Assembly: GCA_016705575.1 (NCBI GenBank)
Contig: JADIXX010000008.1
Location: forward strand, 372,001 to 436,000
DNA: 64,000 nt
Reading direction: 5' to 3'
From: Candidatus Aalborgicola defluviihabitans
Lineage (GTDB): Bacteria > Pseudomonadota > Gammaproteobacteria > Burkholderiales > Burkholderiaceae_C
A model generated the notes under the pieces. It saw nothing but the letters and a program-made list of their open reading frames with translations. It had not been told where the DNA came from and did not search any database. The position numbers and the translations under genes are program-made. Position 1 is the stretch's first letter. Every line of letters begins with the position of its first letter. Positions 8,386-16,284 of this stretch are shown here, piece after piece.

Positions 8386-9246
8386 ATGAAAGCTCCTCCT
8401 CGCCTCCAATCCCTGATCGAAGAAGGCCTGATCGACACCGTAGTGCGCCAGCTCATGAGCGGCAAAGAGGCAATGGTGTTTGTGGTGCGCAGTGGTGAGC
8501 ACACCTTGTGCGCCAAAATTTACAAAGAGGCCACGCACCGCAGCTTTCGCCAAGCGGTGGACTACACCGAAAACCGCAAGGTCAAAAATTCTCGTTCGGC
8601 CCGCGCCATCGCCAAGGGCAGCAAGTTTGGTCGGCAAGAGCAAGAAGCCGCTTGGCAAAGCGCCGAGGTTGACGCGCTCTACCGCCTGGCCGCAGCGGGC
8701 GTGCGCGTGCCGCAGCCGTATAACTTTCACGATGGTGTGCTGTTGATGGAGCTGGTAACCGATGCCCATGGCGACGCCGCCCCGCGTTTGAACGATGTGG
8801 CCTTCACGAGCTCGCAGGCATTGACCCACCACGCCACGCTGATCAAAGAGGTGGTGCGCATGTTGTGTGCAGGGGTGGTGCATGGGGATTTGTCGGAGTT
8901 CAACATCTTGCTGGCGCATGCCAATGACACTGACTTCCCCGTGATCATTGACCTGCCGCAGGCGGTAGACGCGGCGGGCAACAACCACGCGCAGCGCATG
9001 CTGTTGCGCGATGTGGGCAACCTGCGCGATTTTTTTGGGCAGTTTGCGCCAGAGCTTTTGGCTACGGATTACGGCCCCGAGATGTGGAGCCTGTACCAAG
9101 CGGGCCTGCTGACCAACGAGACGCCGCTCACCGGCCACTATGAGCGCCAACATGCCGATGTGGACATGCAGGCCGTGCTGCGCGAGATTGACGACGCCCG
9201 GGCCGAAGACGCCGCGCGCAGGCTGCGCATGGCCACGTCCGCTTAG
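8386..9246 (+). CDS. RIO1-like serine kinase/ATPase
   Basis: 286-residue cytoplasmic RIO-family protein. It shows the flexible ATP loop (GKEAMVFVVRSG near 26-37), an invariant lysine in CAKIYKE, the catalytic loop HGDLSEFNIL near residue 166 and the metal-binding IIDLPQ. Bacterial RIO proteins are about this length and are mostly of unknown substrate; archaeal and eukaryotic relatives act in ribosome maturation. It is 57 bp downstream of the transporter gene but there is no functional link. The start ATG is at the beginning of the conserved domain. Confidence 0.85.
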   Translation: MKAPPRLQSLIEEGLIDTVVRQLMSGKEAMVFVVRSGEHTLCAKIYKEATHRSFRQAVDYTENRKVKNSRSARAIAKGSKFGRQEQEAAWQSAEVDALYRLAAAGVRVPQPYNFHDGVLLMELVTDAHGDAAPRLNDVAFTSSQALTHHATLIKEVVRMLCAGVVHGDLSEFNILLAHANDTDFPVIIDLPQAVDAAGNNHAQRMLLRDVGNLRDFFGQFAPELLATDYGPEMWSLYQAGLLTNETPLTGHYERQHADVDMQAVLREIDDARAEDAARRLRMATSA

Positions 9247-9306
9247 CACGGTTGTGCGATTTACCCTACTATCGCCCATCTCAAACTACAAACCCAAGGA
9301 CACACA

Positions 9307-9690
9307 ATGTTCAGTCATGTCATGGTCGGAGCCAACGACCTGGAAGTCTCCAGAAAATTTTACGACGCGCTGTTGGGCACACTGGGCATTGCCCCAGGCG
9401 TTGCCAACGCCAACCGCTATTTCTACCGCAGCCGCACGGGAAGTTTCGGTATTACAACGCCCATTAACGGCGAGCCAGCCAACCACGCCAACGGCGGCAC
9501 GATTGGTTTCAACATGGAATCGACCGAGCAGGCCGATGCGTTTCACGCTGCGGGCGTAGCCAATGGCGGAACCACCTGTGAAGACCCACCTGGTTGGCGC
9601 GAAGGATCGGTGGGTAAGCTGTACCTGGCCTACTTACGCGATCCGGATGGCAACAAGATTTGCGCACTGTTCCGTCCGCCCAAGGCCTAA
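9307..9690 (+). CDS. VOC-family (glyoxalase/bleomycin-resistance fold) protein
   Basis: 127-residue single-domain protein with the paired beta-alpha-beta-beta-beta modules of the vicinal oxygen chelate superfamily: start MFSHVMVGANDLEVSRKFYD and end YLAYLRDPDGNKICALFRP. Metal-ligand candidates are His4 and a late acidic residue. Members include glyoxalase I, dioxygenases and antibiotic-binding proteins; the substrate cannot be read from sequence. Start ATG follows an AAGGA at suitable distance. It lies between the RIO kinase and a small zinc-ribbon protein on the same strand. Confidence 0.85.
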   Translation: MFSHVMVGANDLEVSRKFYDALLGTLGIAPGVANANRYFYRSRTGSFGITTPINGEPANHANGGTIGFNMESTEQADAFHAAGVANGGTTCEDPPGWREGSVGKLYLAYLRDPDGNKICALFRPPKA

Positions 9691-9768
9691 CGGGCAGGTT
9701 GCCACTGGCGGTGCCGACGACAATGGAGCACTTTCCCAATCCCACGGCGCTGCCAAAGTAACAAGCCC

Positions 9769-10020
9769 ATGACCGACAACTACAAAATAGCCGCAGAAGC
9801 CCGCGAAGCCGCGCTGTGTGAATCCTGCCGGGGCATCCAGCGCAACTGGCGCCGCGCTCCTGGCCACCCCGAGCTGGTGCAGGGCGATAACCGCAAAGAG
9901 ATGCGCGGTGAGCGCTTTGTTACCGTGACCCGCTACCAATGCGACCGCTGCGGCTCGATCTGGGATTACGAGAACGACAAAACCAACCAGCACGCAGGCT
10001 GGTCGCTGCCGCGGCGCTAA
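9769..10020 (+). CDS. small zinc-ribbon-like protein of unknown function
   Basis: 83 residues with two cysteine pairs, CESC near residue 17 and CDRC near 58, arranged as in a zinc ribbon; the rest is rich in Arg, Asn and Trp. No signal peptide or membrane segment. I do not recognise the family. The position directly upstream of the TapT-like gene, itself a zinc-containing RNA-modifying enzyme, allows a guess at an RNA-related role, but nothing in the sequence proves it. Normal codon use and a defined start suggest a real gene. Confidence 0.6.
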   Translation: MTDNYKIAAEAREAALCESCRGIQRNWRRAPGHPELVQGDNRKEMRGERFVTVTRYQCDRCGSIWDYENDKTNQHAGWSLPRR

Positions 10021-10039
10021 GCGGGTCATCCTGCGCGCA

Positions 10040-10795
10040 GTGACAGCCACCGCACATGCCGTAGCGCGCCTGCGTACCGCACGCCTGGCGCGCAGTGCCA
10101 AACCCTTTTTAGCGCGCGGCGGCATCAAGGGCGTGCGGTGTACCGGTTGCCGGCTGGTGCCCATTCACTGCATTTGCGCACTGCGCCCCGAGGTGCCGAC
10201 ACATGCCGGCGTGTGCTTGCTGATGGCGGACATTGAACCGCTCAAGCCTAGCAACACTGGCTGGCTGATTGCCGATGTGGTGGCAGATACCTTTGCCTTT
10301 GGCTGGGCCCGCACCGAGGTGGACCCAGCCTTGCTGGAACTGCTGGCCGACCCGCAGTGGCAGCCGTATGTCGTCTTCCCCGGCGAGTTTGTGGAGCCGC
10401 AGCGGGTGGTAACCCAACTGATTGAAATCGATCCAACGGACCAAACCTCAGCCCGCACACGCCCCTTATTCGTCCTGCTGGATGCCACCTGGCCCGAGGC
10501 ACGCAAGATGTTTCGTAAGAGCCCCTACCTGGACCGCTTTCCAGTACTGAGCCTGGAGCCCGACCAAGTTTCGCGCTACCGACTGCGCCGCTCCCGACGC
10601 GACGACCACTTTTGCACCAGCGAGGTGGCGGCCCTGTGCCTAGACATGGCCGGTGAGCCCCGTGCCGCGCAAACGCTCGAGGCCTGGCTGGACGTGTTCA
10701 CCCACCACTACCTGCAAGCCAAACACCAGCTTCCCGCTGATCTGGAAAGCGACGCGCACCATCGCCTGCGTGGGCTTCGTGTCAGGATTGCTTGA
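10040..10795 (+). CDS. DTW-domain tRNA-uridine aminocarboxypropyltransferase (TapT-like)
   Basis: 251-residue DTW-domain enzyme. It carries a zinc-binding cysteine cluster (CTGCRLVPIHCIC near residues 34-46), the helix QVSRYRLRRSRRDDHFCTSE and the signature DATW near residue 148, with PxxARKMF after it. The family transfers the 3-amino-3-carboxypropyl group from S-adenosylmethionine to uridine-47 of tRNA (acp3U). Start is GTG at 10040; the next downstream in-frame Met would cut into the domain. The 3' end overlaps the convergent molybdenum-cofactor gene by 14 bp. Confidence 0.85.
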   Translation: MTATAHAVARLRTARLARSAKPFLARGGIKGVRCTGCRLVPIHCICALRPEVPTHAGVCLLMADIEPLKPSNTGWLIADVVADTFAFGWARTEVDPALLELLADPQWQPYVVFPGEFVEPQRVVTQLIEIDPTDQTSARTRPLFVLLDATWPEARKMFRKSPYLDRFPVLSLEPDQVSRYRLRRSRRDDHFCTSEVAALCLDMAGEPRAAQTLEAWLDVFTHHYLQAKHQLPADLESDAHHRLRGLRVRIA

Positions 10796-11369
10796 ATAAC
10801 GCCCTTGCCACGGCAAGATCATCACTCGTATCGACATCGCACCAGCGACGCGCATCACCAACGGGGATTTCAACGACTTCGGCCGAGTACTTTGACAATA
10901 GTGCCCGAGCACCGGCGTCACCGCTCAGCGCCAGCAGATCTGGCAAAAAGCGCGGTGCGAAACCGACCGGGTGACCGCGTCGGCCATCGGCCACCGGCAC
11001 AACGATAAGTGCACCACCACGCAGTGCGTCGGCGACCCGCGTGGAGTCCGTGCTGGCTACCAACGGCATATCGCCGAGCGCGATCAGCCAGCCGTCACCG
11101 TCCGGCGCTTGCGCGACTCCGGCAGCAAGGCTGGCACCCATACCGCGCTGTGCATCGACAGCAACACAAATCTCCGCACCACATGCGGCAAGCCGCGCAG
11201 CAAGTGCCTCGTCACCGCGCCGGACAACAGCTATCAGGCGATCCACCGCAGGGATCAATGCCCGACAGGCAACTTCCGCAATGCACTGACCGTTTGCCAT
11301 TTCGGCGAGCAATTTACCGCCGCCGAATCGCTGGCCAGCGCCAGCTGCAAGCAAAATTCCGACAACCAT
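10782..11369 (-). CDS. MocA/MobA-like molybdenum cofactor nucleotidyltransferase
   Basis: 195 residues from the ATG at 11369. The N-terminus has the nucleotide-binding pattern GILLAAGAGQRFGGGKLL, then a GDMPLV metal-binding segment near residue 100 and HPVGF near 133, all typical of the NTP-transferase family that attaches CMP or GMP to molybdopterin. Its start overlaps the stop of xdhC in the sequence TGATG, indicating coupled translation. As last gene of the hcr operon it most likely makes or matures molybdopterin cytosine dinucleotide for the HcrA subunit. CTP versus GTP specificity is inferred from the xanthine-oxidase-family context. Confidence 0.8.
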   Translation of the reverse strand: MVVGILLAAGAGQRFGGGKLLAEMANGQCIAEVACRALIPAVDRLIAVVRRGDEALAARLAACGAEICVAVDAQRGMGASLAAGVAQAPDGDGWLIALGDMPLVASTDSTRVADALRGGALIVVPVADGRRGHPVGFAPRFLPDLLALSGDAGARALLSKYSAEVVEIPVGDARRWCDVDTSDDLAVARALFKQS

Positions 11370-11731
11370 CAGGCGAGTACCGGACAAATCGCCGAAGACC
11401 CGGCACACGCAGCTACGGGCGATCGGCATATCAGTTCGACACCGTTACGCCGCGCAGTGATGTCTGCCATGATGGCGAGGGCAATTTCCGGCGGCGTCTT
11501 GCTGCCTAGCGGCAAGCCAACTGGACTATGCAGGCACTCGATCAGATCATCCTCGATGCAACCACCGGAGACTGAGCCGACGAGACGGCCGTCGCCGCTG
11601 ATCGCCAGCTGCGCCGCTGGAACACACGGCAAGCTGAACCATGTTTTGAGGACCGTAGCCAGTGTTACCGCAATGCCGGCTTCAATCCAGTTTGCGGCGC
11701 AACGCAGGACTTCGACATTGACGCTATCCAT
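11369..11731 (-). CDS. XdhC/CoxI-type maturation protein (short, N-terminal domain only)
   Basis: 120 residues from the ATG at 11731. It contains the XdhC/CoxI domain: WIEAGIAVTLATVL near residues 13-26, AISGDGRLVGSVSGGCIEDDL near 43-63 with the conserved cysteine. XdhC proteins bind molybdenum cofactor, promote its sulfuration and insert it into molybdenum hydroxylases. The usual C-terminal Rossmann domain is absent, so this is the short form often seen in aerobic- and anaerobic-type hydroxylase operons. GGGAGAG upstream supports the start, one base after the hcrB stop. A longer frame upstream from 11857 overlaps hcrB and is not credible. Confidence 0.8.
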   Translation of the reverse strand: MDSVNVEVLRCAANWIEAGIAVTLATVLKTWFSLPCVPAAQLAISGDGRLVGSVSGGCIEDDLIECLHSPVGLPLGSKTPPEIALAIMADITARRNGVELICRSPVAACAGSSAICPVLA

Positions 11732-11732
11732 A

Positions 11733-12713
11733 TCATTCGCTCTCCCATAGCCTTTGCAACAGCCGCCGGGCAAGGACTGGTGTGACCCGCCGGCGATACG
11801 GGACGCTGACGACCGTCGTCTCCATCGGCTGAACGCAACGCCGCACGCACTTCTCAATCATTGTAAAGGCCGCATCGTCGAGTCGTTTGCCAATCACCTC
11901 ATCCAGACTATCGGCCAGCTCGGGGCGAGATGAGACGCCGGTACACGCGATGCGCAAGCCGCTGAGCACCTCACCGTCGCGCCGCAAGGCGATCGCGATA
12001 CCAGCCAACGGAAAATCGATCGCCCCGCGCACCCGGACTTTGTCGTAGGCGCTCGACCAGCCATCACTGATTGGAACTTCGACGGCAACCAGCATTTCGT
12101 CGGTAGCCAGGGCCAGGCTGACCATTCCATCGTCGCAATAGAAGTCACGGATCGGCAGACGGCGCAAGCCTTGCGGGCCGAGTAACTCGACCGTGGCGTC
12201 AAGCGCCAGCAAGGCCGGCGCGACGTCCCCGCTGAATGCGGCGAAACAACGTGCCGATTTTGGCGCGGCGCGGCAGGTGTCGCCGGCGCACTTCATGCAG
12301 TACTCATTGCCCTCGCGCCATGCTTCGCTTTGGTTGTAATACTGGCAACGGGTATCCAGGCAGAGATTGCCACCAAGCGTTGCCACCGTACGATGCGTTG
12401 GACCAGCAACAGCAAGCGCCGCCTGTGCGAGTGCCGGTAGACTTTGTAGCACGCGCGGATCAGCAGCGAGCGAAGCCAGGGTGACACCGGCGCCGAAGCG
12501 CGCGCGATTCGCGTCCACGCTGAACTCGCGCAGTTCGTCTACGCTACCAAGATCAATCAGTACGGGCGGTGCCAGCAGGCCACGGCGGATATTGGGCAGA
12601 AGGTCAGTGCCACCGGCGATGAAGCGGCTGGCCGGGTTTTCACAAAGCATGACGACAGCGCCGCTGGCGCTGGTCGGGTGCATGAGACGGAACGAAGGCA
12701 GACTGCTCATCAT
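11733..12713 (-). CDS. hcrB: HcrB, FAD/[4Fe-4S] beta subunit of 4-hydroxybenzoyl-CoA reductase
   Basis: 326-residue FAD-binding subunit of the xanthine oxidase family: FIAGGTDLLPNI near residues 31-42 and ATLGGNLCLDTRC near 111-123. What separates it from ordinary FAD subunits is an inserted cysteine-rich loop with Cys at 123, 139, 147 and 156 (plus 118 and 142). The four main cysteines have the same spacing as the extra [4Fe-4S] ligands known from Thauera aromatica 4-hydroxybenzoyl-CoA reductase. The cluster lets the enzyme run in the reductive direction, removing the para-hydroxyl group of 4-hydroxybenzoyl-CoA with ferredoxin electrons. ATGA overlap with hcrA indicates coupling. Confidence 0.88.
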   Translation of the reverse strand: MMSSLPSFRLMHPTSASGAVVMLCENPASRFIAGGTDLLPNIRRGLLAPPVLIDLGSVDELREFSVDANRARFGAGVTLASLAADPRVLQSLPALAQAALAVAGPTHRTVATLGGNLCLDTRCQYYNQSEAWREGNEYCMKCAGDTCRAAPKSARCFAAFSGDVAPALLALDATVELLGPQGLRRLPIRDFYCDDGMVSLALATDEMLVAVEVPISDGWSSAYDKVRVRGAIDFPLAGIAIALRRDGEVLSGLRIACTGVSSRPELADSLDEVIGKRLDDAAFTMIEKCVRRCVQPMETTVVSVPYRRRVTPVLARRLLQRLWESE

Positions 12714-15079
12714 GCGTCTCCTTCAGCAAGCTCAGCAACGGCGACCCGGGCTGGCGACTTGGCAGCCGCCTTCGACTTCTGGTTTAGCGCTTCAAAAATG
12801 CGGATGGGTGTAATAGGCAGTATCTTGAAACGGCGCCCGGTGGCATCCTCGACGGCAGCGGCAAGTGCTGACATGAAACCGGAAAGTGGCCCTTCGCTCG
12901 CTTCCTTGGCGCCAAACGGACCGTTCGGGTCCATGCTTTCGACGATATGGACCTCGATGTCCGGCGACTCGATGATTGTTGGCACTCGGTAGTCAAGAAA
13001 ATTGGCAGCCATATGACGGCCCTTTTTGTAAACCGTTTCCTCGCTTATCGCCTGCCCCATACCCATCCACACCGCACCCTGTACCTGCCCCTCAACCGAC
13101 ATCGGGTTGATTGCAAAGCCGCAGTCGACGGCGGCCCACACCTTGTCGACAGTGACTTTCCCGAGATCAAGGTCAACACTGACCTCCACCGCCTGTGCCG
13201 CGTAAGAGAAACCCATCGTTGAACCGACCGCGCCACCACGCTGCTTGCCACCCTGGAACTCCGGTGGGCAAGTGAACGTGCCCTTCACGGTCAAGGTTCC
13301 GGTGCCAACCAGCGCCTCTTCAACGATTTCGGCAAAAGCGATCTGACGTTCAGGCTCACCTGCCACAGCCGCCATTTCGCCGAGCCACTCGACTTGTGCC
13401 TCATCAACACCGAGCCGACGCGCAGCGGCTGTGACCAACAGACACTTGAGATTTTCCGCCGCTTGCGCCGCTGCGTTGCCAACCATAAAGGTGACACGCG
13501 ACGAGTAGGAGCCGTTGTCCTTGGGCGTGATTGCGGAGTCGTTGGCGAACAGGCGAATGCGGTGATAGTCGATGCCAAGGACTTCGGCGACAACCTGCGT
13601 GATGATTGTCGACGAGCCCTGGCCGATGTCTGCGGCGCCAGTCAGGATCGTCACCGCAGCGTCAAAGTCGAGCTTGAGAATGATGACCGCATGCGGCTCA
13701 CCCGACCAATGCACCGGCTTGGCCGAACCACTGACAAAATGAGAGCACGCCATCCCCAACCCCTTGGCAATTCGGCCAACGCGGGGCATAGCGCCTTTGC
13801 GCGCCTTCCAGTCGCTCGCCTTCTCGACCCAATCAAGACACTCGGGCAGGCCGTAAGACATGATCTTCAAGCCATTGATCGTCTCGGTGGGAGCGCTCAG
13901 CAAGTTACGCCTGCGCACTGCGATCGGGTCGAGACCCAGCTCGGCAGCCATCGTGTCGAGCAACGACTCGAAAGCGAAGCGGACATTGACCGTACCGTGC
14001 CCGCGCATGGCGCCGCAGGCTGGCGTGTTCGAATACACGCGATAGCCGTCGTACTTGACCGCCGGAATGTCGTAGAGGCCGTTGAGCAACGCACCGGCAT
14101 AGAGGATCGTCACCAGCCCGTAACCACCGTAAGCGCCACCACGCATCACCACTTCGGCCTGGCAGGCAGTGAGGCGGCCGTCGCGCGTCATGCCAATCTT
14201 CATGCGAATGTGGCTTTCGGGACGGCCCCGGTGCGCCAGAAACGACTCCTCACGGGTCTGTAACAGCCGTACCGTACCGCGCGCAGCACGCGCCAACAAC
14301 CCGCAGATGATTTCGAAATTGAGGCACTCGGTCCGATGACCAAAGCCACCGCCAATGAATGGCTTGATAACCCGGATGTGCGCGGCCTCCATCTTCAGGC
14401 AACGCGCCAGTGTCAGATGTACATAGTAAGGAACCTGTGTCACCGACCACAGCGTCAGGTGGCCGCGATCGACGTCCCAGGTGGCAAGCGCAGCGTTGGG
14501 TTCCATCATCGCGTGATGGACCTCGGCACATTCGTAGTTATCCTCGCGCACCAAGTCGGCGGCGACAAAGCCAGCGGCGGCATCGCCGAATTCGTTATGC
14601 ACTTCGCGTTCGATGTTGCCTGGCTTGTTTTCGTGAAGCAACACGGCGTCTGCCTCCCGCGAGTCTGAGGCCTTGAAGTAGGCCGGCAGCTCACGCACGC
14701 GCAGACGAATTAACCCAATCGCCAGGCGTGCCGTCTCTTCGTCAATCGCGGCGACCGCCGCAATCGGGTCGCCGATGTAGCGCACCTTGCCGCGTGCAAG
14801 CGGAAATTCGTTTTGGGCGATCGGGATGACGCCGTAGGGCATGTCGCAGGCGTCGCCGGTGATAACGGCGCGCACGCCGGGCAGCTTGAGCGCTTCGGAA
14901 ATATCCACTTCGAGCAGTTCAGCATGCGCGTAGGGGCTACGCAGCAACATGCCAACCAACGCATCGGCGGCCGGCAGATCCGCGGTGTAGCGTGCCGCAC
15001 CGGTGACCTTCTCAACCCCGTCGACAAACGGTAGTCGCGCTCCAACTCCGTGTGGATTTTTTCGGCTGGGCGCGGTCAT
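12710..15079 (-). CDS. hcrA: HcrA, molybdenum alpha subunit of 4-hydroxybenzoyl-CoA reductase
   Basis: 789-residue molybdopterin subunit. An aldehyde oxidase/xanthine dehydrogenase a/b hammerhead domain lies at about residues 20-125, followed by the two Mo-binding domains: GGGFGHRTE near 240, CGAMRGHG near 350, IGQGSSTIITQ near 490 and the catalytic-glutamate region GAKEASEGP near 735. In HcrA the enzyme dehydroxylates 4-hydroxybenzoyl-CoA to benzoyl-CoA, a key step in anaerobic breakdown of phenol, p-cresol and 4-hydroxybenzoate. Assignment to HcrA rather than another hydroxylase depends mainly on the [4Fe-4S] loop of the neighbouring beta subunit. Both ends overlap neighbours by ATGA. Confidence 0.88.
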   Translation of the reverse strand: MTAPSRKNPHGVGARLPFVDGVEKVTGAARYTADLPAADALVGMLLRSPYAHAELLEVDISEALKLPGVRAVITGDACDMPYGVIPIAQNEFPLARGKVRYIGDPIAAVAAIDEETARLAIGLIRLRVRELPAYFKASDSREADAVLLHENKPGNIEREVHNEFGDAAAGFVAADLVREDNYECAEVHHAMMEPNAALATWDVDRGHLTLWSVTQVPYYVHLTLARCLKMEAAHIRVIKPFIGGGFGHRTECLNFEIICGLLARAARGTVRLLQTREESFLAHRGRPESHIRMKIGMTRDGRLTACQAEVVMRGGAYGGYGLVTILYAGALLNGLYDIPAVKYDGYRVYSNTPACGAMRGHGTVNVRFAFESLLDTMAAELGLDPIAVRRRNLLSAPTETINGLKIMSYGLPECLDWVEKASDWKARKGAMPRVGRIAKGLGMACSHFVSGSAKPVHWSGEPHAVIILKLDFDAAVTILTGAADIGQGSSTIITQVVAEVLGIDYHRIRLFANDSAITPKDNGSYSSRVTFMVGNAAAQAAENLKCLLVTAAARRLGVDEAQVEWLGEMAAVAGEPERQIAFAEIVEEALVGTGTLTVKGTFTCPPEFQGGKQRGGAVGSTMGFSYAAQAVEVSVDLDLGKVTVDKVWAAVDCGFAINPMSVEGQVQGAVWMGMGQAISEETVYKKGRHMAANFLDYRVPTIIESPDIEVHIVESMDPNGPFGAKEASEGPLSGFMSALAAAVEDATGRRFKILPITPIRIFEALNQKSKAAAKSPARVAVAELAEGDA

Positions 15080-15549
15080 GCGATCACCTCGGCACGAGAC
15101 GCGGCTTCGACCGAGTCGACAATCTTGACATAACCGGTGCAGCGACAGAGGTTGCCGGCCAGGGCATTGCGTATCTCCGAACGGTCAGGATGCGGATTTT
15201 TTCGCAGCAGCCCTTCGGCGGTCATGATCATTCCAGGGGTGCAGAAGCCGCACTGTGCCCCGAGGTTTTCGTGGAAGGCACGCTGCAACCGAGACAGATT
15301 GCCTTCGTGCGCGAGACTCTCGATGGTCTCGACACGGCGCCCTGCGATGCTGTGCGCCAGCGTACTGCAGGCCAGCCTCGGTTCGCCATCGACGAGTACG
15401 GTACACGCGCCGCACTCCCCGCCGTCGCACCCCTGCTTGGTCCCGGTCAAGCCGAGCGAGTCGCGCAAGTATTCAATTAACAACGTATTTTCCGCAACAG
15501 CATCTTCGCGCTGCCGTCCATTGATCGAAATGCCAAGTATCTTCTTCAT
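15076..15549 (-). CDS. hcrC: HcrC, two-[2Fe-2S] gamma subunit of 4-hydroxybenzoyl-CoA reductase
   Basis: 157 residues from the ATG at 15549, chosen because GGAG lies six bases upstream; a frame from 15600 would add 17 unconserved residues. The N-terminal plant-ferredoxin-like domain has CDGGECGACTVL and a following Cys; the C-terminal helical domain has CGFCTPGM and CRCTGY, together giving eight cysteines for two [2Fe-2S] centres. The subunit passes electrons between the FAD/[4Fe-4S] subunit and the molybdenum site. First gene of the operon; an FNR-type palindrome lies about 120 bp upstream. Confidence 0.9.
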   Translation of the reverse strand: MKKILGISINGRQREDAVAENTLLIEYLRDSLGLTGTKQGCDGGECGACTVLVDGEPRLACSTLAHSIAGRRVETIESLAHEGNLSRLQRAFHENLGAQCGFCTPGMIMTAEGLLRKNPHPDRSEIRNALAGNLCRCTGYVKIVDSVEAASRAEVIA

Positions 15550-15631
15550 GTCATCTCCATAGCCAGCCATAGCATTAGGCCGAGGTCGACGTTTTTTCAA
15601 TCACCATCGCCGCGTTGAAATAGTATGATAA

Positions 15632-15651
15632 CAAACTGTTTGGCTTCAAAC
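15632..15651. promoter_or_regulatory. nested palindrome in the hcr promoter region
   Basis: Three alternating arms, CAAAC-T-GTTTG-GCTT-CAAAC, form two overlapping perfect palindromes (15632-15642 and 15638-15651). It lies about 85 bp upstream of hcrC beside a possible -10 (TATCAT on the minus strand at 15625-15630). Such a site suits a dimeric repressor, for example a MarR-type regulator, which control several anaerobic aromatic gene clusters. The regulator is not in the window. Confidence 0.4.
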
Positions 15652-15667
15652 AATAAATATTAGCCAA

Positions 15668-15681
15668 TTGACATAGGTCAA
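15668..15681. promoter_or_regulatory. FNR/FixK-type box upstream of hcrC
   Basis: Perfect palindrome TTGAC-ATAG-GTCAA, which matches the TTGAY-N4-RTCAA pattern recognised by FNR/FixK-class regulators. It is about 119 bp upstream of the hcrC start in the only sizeable intergenic region of the operon. Control by an oxygen-responsive regulator would make sense for a reductase used in anaerobic aromatic degradation. Binding is inferred. Confidence 0.55.
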
Positions 15682-15769
15682 CGAAATTTGGTGAACGGTG
15701 ATTTCAATCGGCTACCGGCGAAACTCCCGCTGGTTTCGCGTTCGTTGGTACCGGTCTCTTTTGCGCGGA

Positions 15770-15913
15770 TTACCTTGCCTCGGCGCTTCGGCGGGCCAAC
15801 ACGGCGGCACCTGCCGCGGCAAATGTTTCCGCAATCGCACGACCAATACCAGCGCCAGCGCCGGTGATAACGGCGACTTGTTCATTCAGCGTGAAATGGG
15901 AGGGGTTGTACAT
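15770..15913 (-). pseudogene. truncated short-chain dehydrogenase/reductase remnant
   Basis: From the ATG at 15913, which has AGGAG seven bases upstream, the frame encodes 47 residues with a clear SDR N-terminus: a VAVITGAGAGIGRAIA cofactor-binding motif followed by ETFAAAGAAV. A stop follows after about 47 residues, where an intact SDR would continue for another 200. No continuation of the fold is recognisable downstream in other frames. This looks like a gene cut by deletion or rearrangement at the border of the hcr operon. Confidence 0.65.
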
Positions 15914-16284
15914 GGCTCGGCTCCTGGAGATGACATGGCATGGGATCCCGTTTAATACGATGAAAATGAGACCATATCTATTTGGCTCTATAGGCCCAAT
16001 TCTTGTTGGGTTATTCAGGGGTGGGGCGGTGGGTGCGCAGATCAAACTTGTAAGTTTGCTGGTCACACGTGGCGGAACACTGGAAACTGGAACCTACGCC
16101 TGTCGTCAGCAATACAACCAGCGGGATACGGTAATCGAGTTCAATAGCGTTACTCAATACCACTGCGCGGCTGATGTTATGGCGATTTGGCGAATTGCTT
16201 TGCGCGGTTCACGGAGTTGATAATCCCAGGCATCGACCGAAAAAGCCGCTCAATAGCTGCTGAAAGTTGCGCGGGTGTGCCAGT
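15914..16284. other. non-coding stretch, no recognisable feature
   Basis: About 370 bases between the truncated SDR gene and the membrane-protein gene. A plus-strand frame of 118 codons crosses it (15864-16220), but it starts inside the SDR remnant, has no family resemblance and no ribosome-binding site. I see no hairpin with a T-run, tRNA or repeat. It may be decayed sequence left by the same event that truncated the SDR gene. Confidence 0.5.

Noticed and set aside
8326..9279. Minus-strand frame of 317 codons opposite the RIO kinase gene
   Set aside because: The RIO kinase motifs on the plus strand are decisive.
15864..16220. Plus-strand frame of 118 codons in the gap after the truncated SDR gene
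   Set aside because: It overlaps the SDR remnant, has no ribosome-binding site and shows no family signature.
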